Assembly: GCA_039725955.1 (NCBI GenBank)
Contig: CP091035.1
Coordinates: 248,001 to 312,000 of the forward strand
Direction of reading: 5' to 3'
Source: Sinorhizobium sp. B11
Lineage (GTDB): Bacteria; Pseudomonadota; Alphaproteobacteria; Rhizobiales; Rhizobiaceae
DNA length: 64,000 nt
Of this stretch, positions 62,147 through 64,000 are shown one piece after another (position 1 is the stretch's first letter; each line of letters begins with the position of its first letter). Below the pieces are notes generated by a model that saw only the letters and a list, made by a program, of their open reading frames with translations, had not been told where the DNA came from and ran no database searches. The position numbers and the translations under genes are program-made.

Positions 62147-64000
62147 TCAGGCTGAAACCTGTGACGCAACAGTCAGACCGTACTGCCTCAGCATTTGATC
62201 TGAAAATTGCGGTTTTGCAAAGAAATAGCCCTGCCCTGTTTTACATCCGAGCTGACGAAGCACATCAAGCTCATTCTTTCCTTCAATTCCTTCGGCGATG
62301 ATATCCAGACCCAAGCCATGCGCCATCGACATGATCGCCTTGACGATTTCCATGACGCCAGCCTCACCTGTCATTCTACGCACAAAGGACTGATCGATCT
62401 TCAGCTTGTCGAGCGGCAGGTCGGCGAGATAGCGCATGGAGGAATAGCCGGTTCCGAAATCGTCAAGCGCGATCCGCACACCGGTCTGCCGGATGGCGGT
62501 CATCTTCGTCCTGGAGCGCCCGCCGTCGCCAATAAAGGCTGACTCCGTCAGTTCCACACAGAGGCGCGATGCCGGTAGACCGCTCGATGTCAGTGCCGCC
62601 TCGATCTCCGCGGCCATGTCTGATCGTTCGAATTGGATCGATGAGGCGTTGACCGAAATAATTCCGGTCGGCCATCGCGCCGCCTCTGCACAAGCTTCCA
62701 TCAGAACCCAGCGGCCGATATCGCAGATCAGACCAGACGATTCGGCAATGGGGATGAATTCGACGGGCGATATCGCTCCAAGTTCTGGATGCTGCCACCG
62801 AAGCAGCGCTTCTGCCCCGACGAACTCTCCGCTTGCCAGGTCGACCTGCGATTGGAAGAGCAAGAAAAAACTCTTGTTTCCTCAGCGCATCGCGCATCTC
62901 GATCTCCAACCGGCGTGAACGCAGCTGTCGCAAGGCGGTTGCCGGATCAAATTCGGACCAGCGACCGGCTGCTTGCTTCGTTGCGTGCAGCGCGGATTCT
63001 GCTGCATGCAAAGCCGCCACCGGATCGTCGGCGATCGATCGGGCCAGCCCGAGCCGGACCGCAACCGTCAGGGACAAGGCGCCAAGTACGATCGCTTCTT
63101 CGAACAGGCCGAGAACGCATTCGACCTGCGCGGCCGGTGTCTCCGTTCCTGCAAGAAAAACGGCAAAGAGATCGCCATCGATCCGCGCCAGCGGAGCCTC
63201 CCGGAAGGTTGACGCAAGCCTGGAAGCAACTGCGTTTAGAAGGGCATCACCAACATCGCGCCCAAGGGTTGCGCAGATCGTCGAGAAGCGTTCGACGTCA
63301 ATGACCGCAATAGTTCCGTCAGCACCTGTCAGGCGCGCCAGAAATTCGCGACGGTTCAGGAGCCCCGTCAGCTCGTCGCGCTCAGCGAGCCTCTTCAGAT
63401 TATCTTCGTAGCGCTTCCTGGCGGTGATCTCGCGAATGATTGCGCATCCGGCAAAGGACGATGCTGGCTTCGCAGGAGACACGTCGAGGGGAGAAACGGT
63501 TATCGAAGCCTCGAAAAATGCGTCTCCATCGCCCGCTTGTCGGCGAAATTCGACGCCCACGGATTGGACCTTGTCTGGCTCTTTGTCGCGCCGCAGAAGC
63601 AAATCTCCAAGCGCGGCGGCCGTGACCGGATCGAGGCTGTCAGGAAGAAACGCGTGTTTCTCTATGCCGAGGCTTGACTTCGCAGATTGGTTGATTTCCA
63701 CAACCCTAAGCGCGCTGTCGAAAGCGATAACGCCGTCCGAACTGCCGACAATGATGGACCGCATCAGCCATCGGGCATTCCTGCTTTCGCTGCTTGCCAG
63801 CAGGGCAAGCATCTGGCTGAGGTCGACCCGCTCGTTGAGGGCCAGCACCCAAGCCAGCCCGACAAGTACCCAGCACTCTGCCGTCCCCACGAGCAACCCG
63901 GCATCGGCCTGGAGGCGGAAGGCCACCACTTCGGTTAAAACGAGCACGATACCGGCGAGGCCTGTGATGACGATCATGGACGTAAAACGCGTCTTCAAGA
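62147..64000 (-). CDS. membrane PAS-GGDEF-EAL protein (frameshifted, may be 5' partial)
   Basis: The frame is open to the right edge; starts at TTG 63998 or ATG 63977 are possible. Two membrane helices (residues 8-60), PAS domain (about 80-190), GGDEF domain (about 205-360) and EAL domain. The GGDEF site reads IDGDLFAVF rather than GGDEF, so cyclase activity is unlikely. At an A6 run (62865-62870) the frame breaks; one base less gives EFFLLFQSQVDLASGE and an intact EAL domain (AEALLRW, LCVELTES, LDDFGTGYSS, KIDQSF, IAEGIEG). Likely a c-di-GMP phosphodiesterase if full-length. Confidence 0.85.

Noticed and set aside
1..64000. CRISPR arrays, tRNA and rRNA genes
   Set aside because: No regularly spaced direct repeats and no tRNA-like or rRNA-like sequence were noticed on reading; a tRNA or CRISPR scan would be needed to be sure.

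Overview
The window is a stretch of a Rhizobiaceae-type alphaproteobacterial replicon. The clearest sign is a complete repABC plasmid replication and partition locus at 12.9-16.5 kb, with a consensus parS site and an antisense RNA region. Other rhizobial marks are a SyrB-like regulator, DUF982 and DUF1515 genes, paired Crp/Fnr regulators, and GGAAC-N16/17-NGTT promoters of the general stress response (EcfG/RpoE2 type). Base composition is GC-rich throughout. The replicon is probably a large accessory plasmid or chromid: no tRNA, rRNA, ribosomal protein or other core gene was seen.

Layout. 0-4.5 kb: Crp/Fnr regulators, two small divergent genes sharing a stress promoter, an NmrA-like oxidoreductase and a LysR protein that lacks its DNA-binding helices. 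4.7-8.8 kb: alpha-glucan and trehalose genes (treZ and a GH13 alpha-glucosidase) with stress promoters. 9.3-12.3 kb: an EcfG-like sigma factor and a two-gene operon of a GGDEF-EAL protein and a BLUF blue-light sensor. 12.9-16.5 kb: repCBA. 17.5-24 kb: two divergent operons for membrane lipid modification (two Cfa-type methyltransferases, a DUF1295 membrane enzyme, a flavin amine oxidase, a lipocalin). 24-28.8 kb: a mosaic of regulators and remnants (SyrB-like gene, second repC fragment, RES fragment, P-loop fragment, decayed and intact response regulators, IS256 fragment). 28.8-39.9 kb: a broken prophage (terminase, VRR-NUC, DUF1376, head and tail genes, DUF982, DUF1515) with a DfrB-like gene and a complete IS3-family element. 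40.9-50.9 kb: stress and envelope functions (AI-2E family permease, response regulator and histidine kinase, esterase, alpha-amylase, ferritin-like YciE protein, general stress protein, PepSY protein). 51-57 kb: small accessory genes, a PIN/AbrB toxin-antitoxin pair, a mannose-6-phosphate isomerase-like gene. 57.3-58.7 kb: an rpoE-chrR pair. 59-64 kb: small genes, a ProQ/FinO-domain protein, and a membrane-anchored PAS-GGDEF-EAL protein that runs off the window.

How it works together. Much of the intact content fits a stress plasmid. Stress-type promoters precede treZ, the alpha-glucosidase, the AI-2E permease, a response regulator, the PepSY protein and small unknown genes. RpoE-ChrR, known elsewhere for singlet-oxygen responses, lies on the same replicon as a lipid-modification island of the kind it controls in other alphaproteobacteria. 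Light (BLUF) appears coupled to c-di-GMP turnover.

Many genes carry single frameshifts, and most can be repaired by changing one homopolymer run by one base. Some may be sequencing errors, so calls of 'pseudogene' are given with that caution. No CRISPR array was seen.
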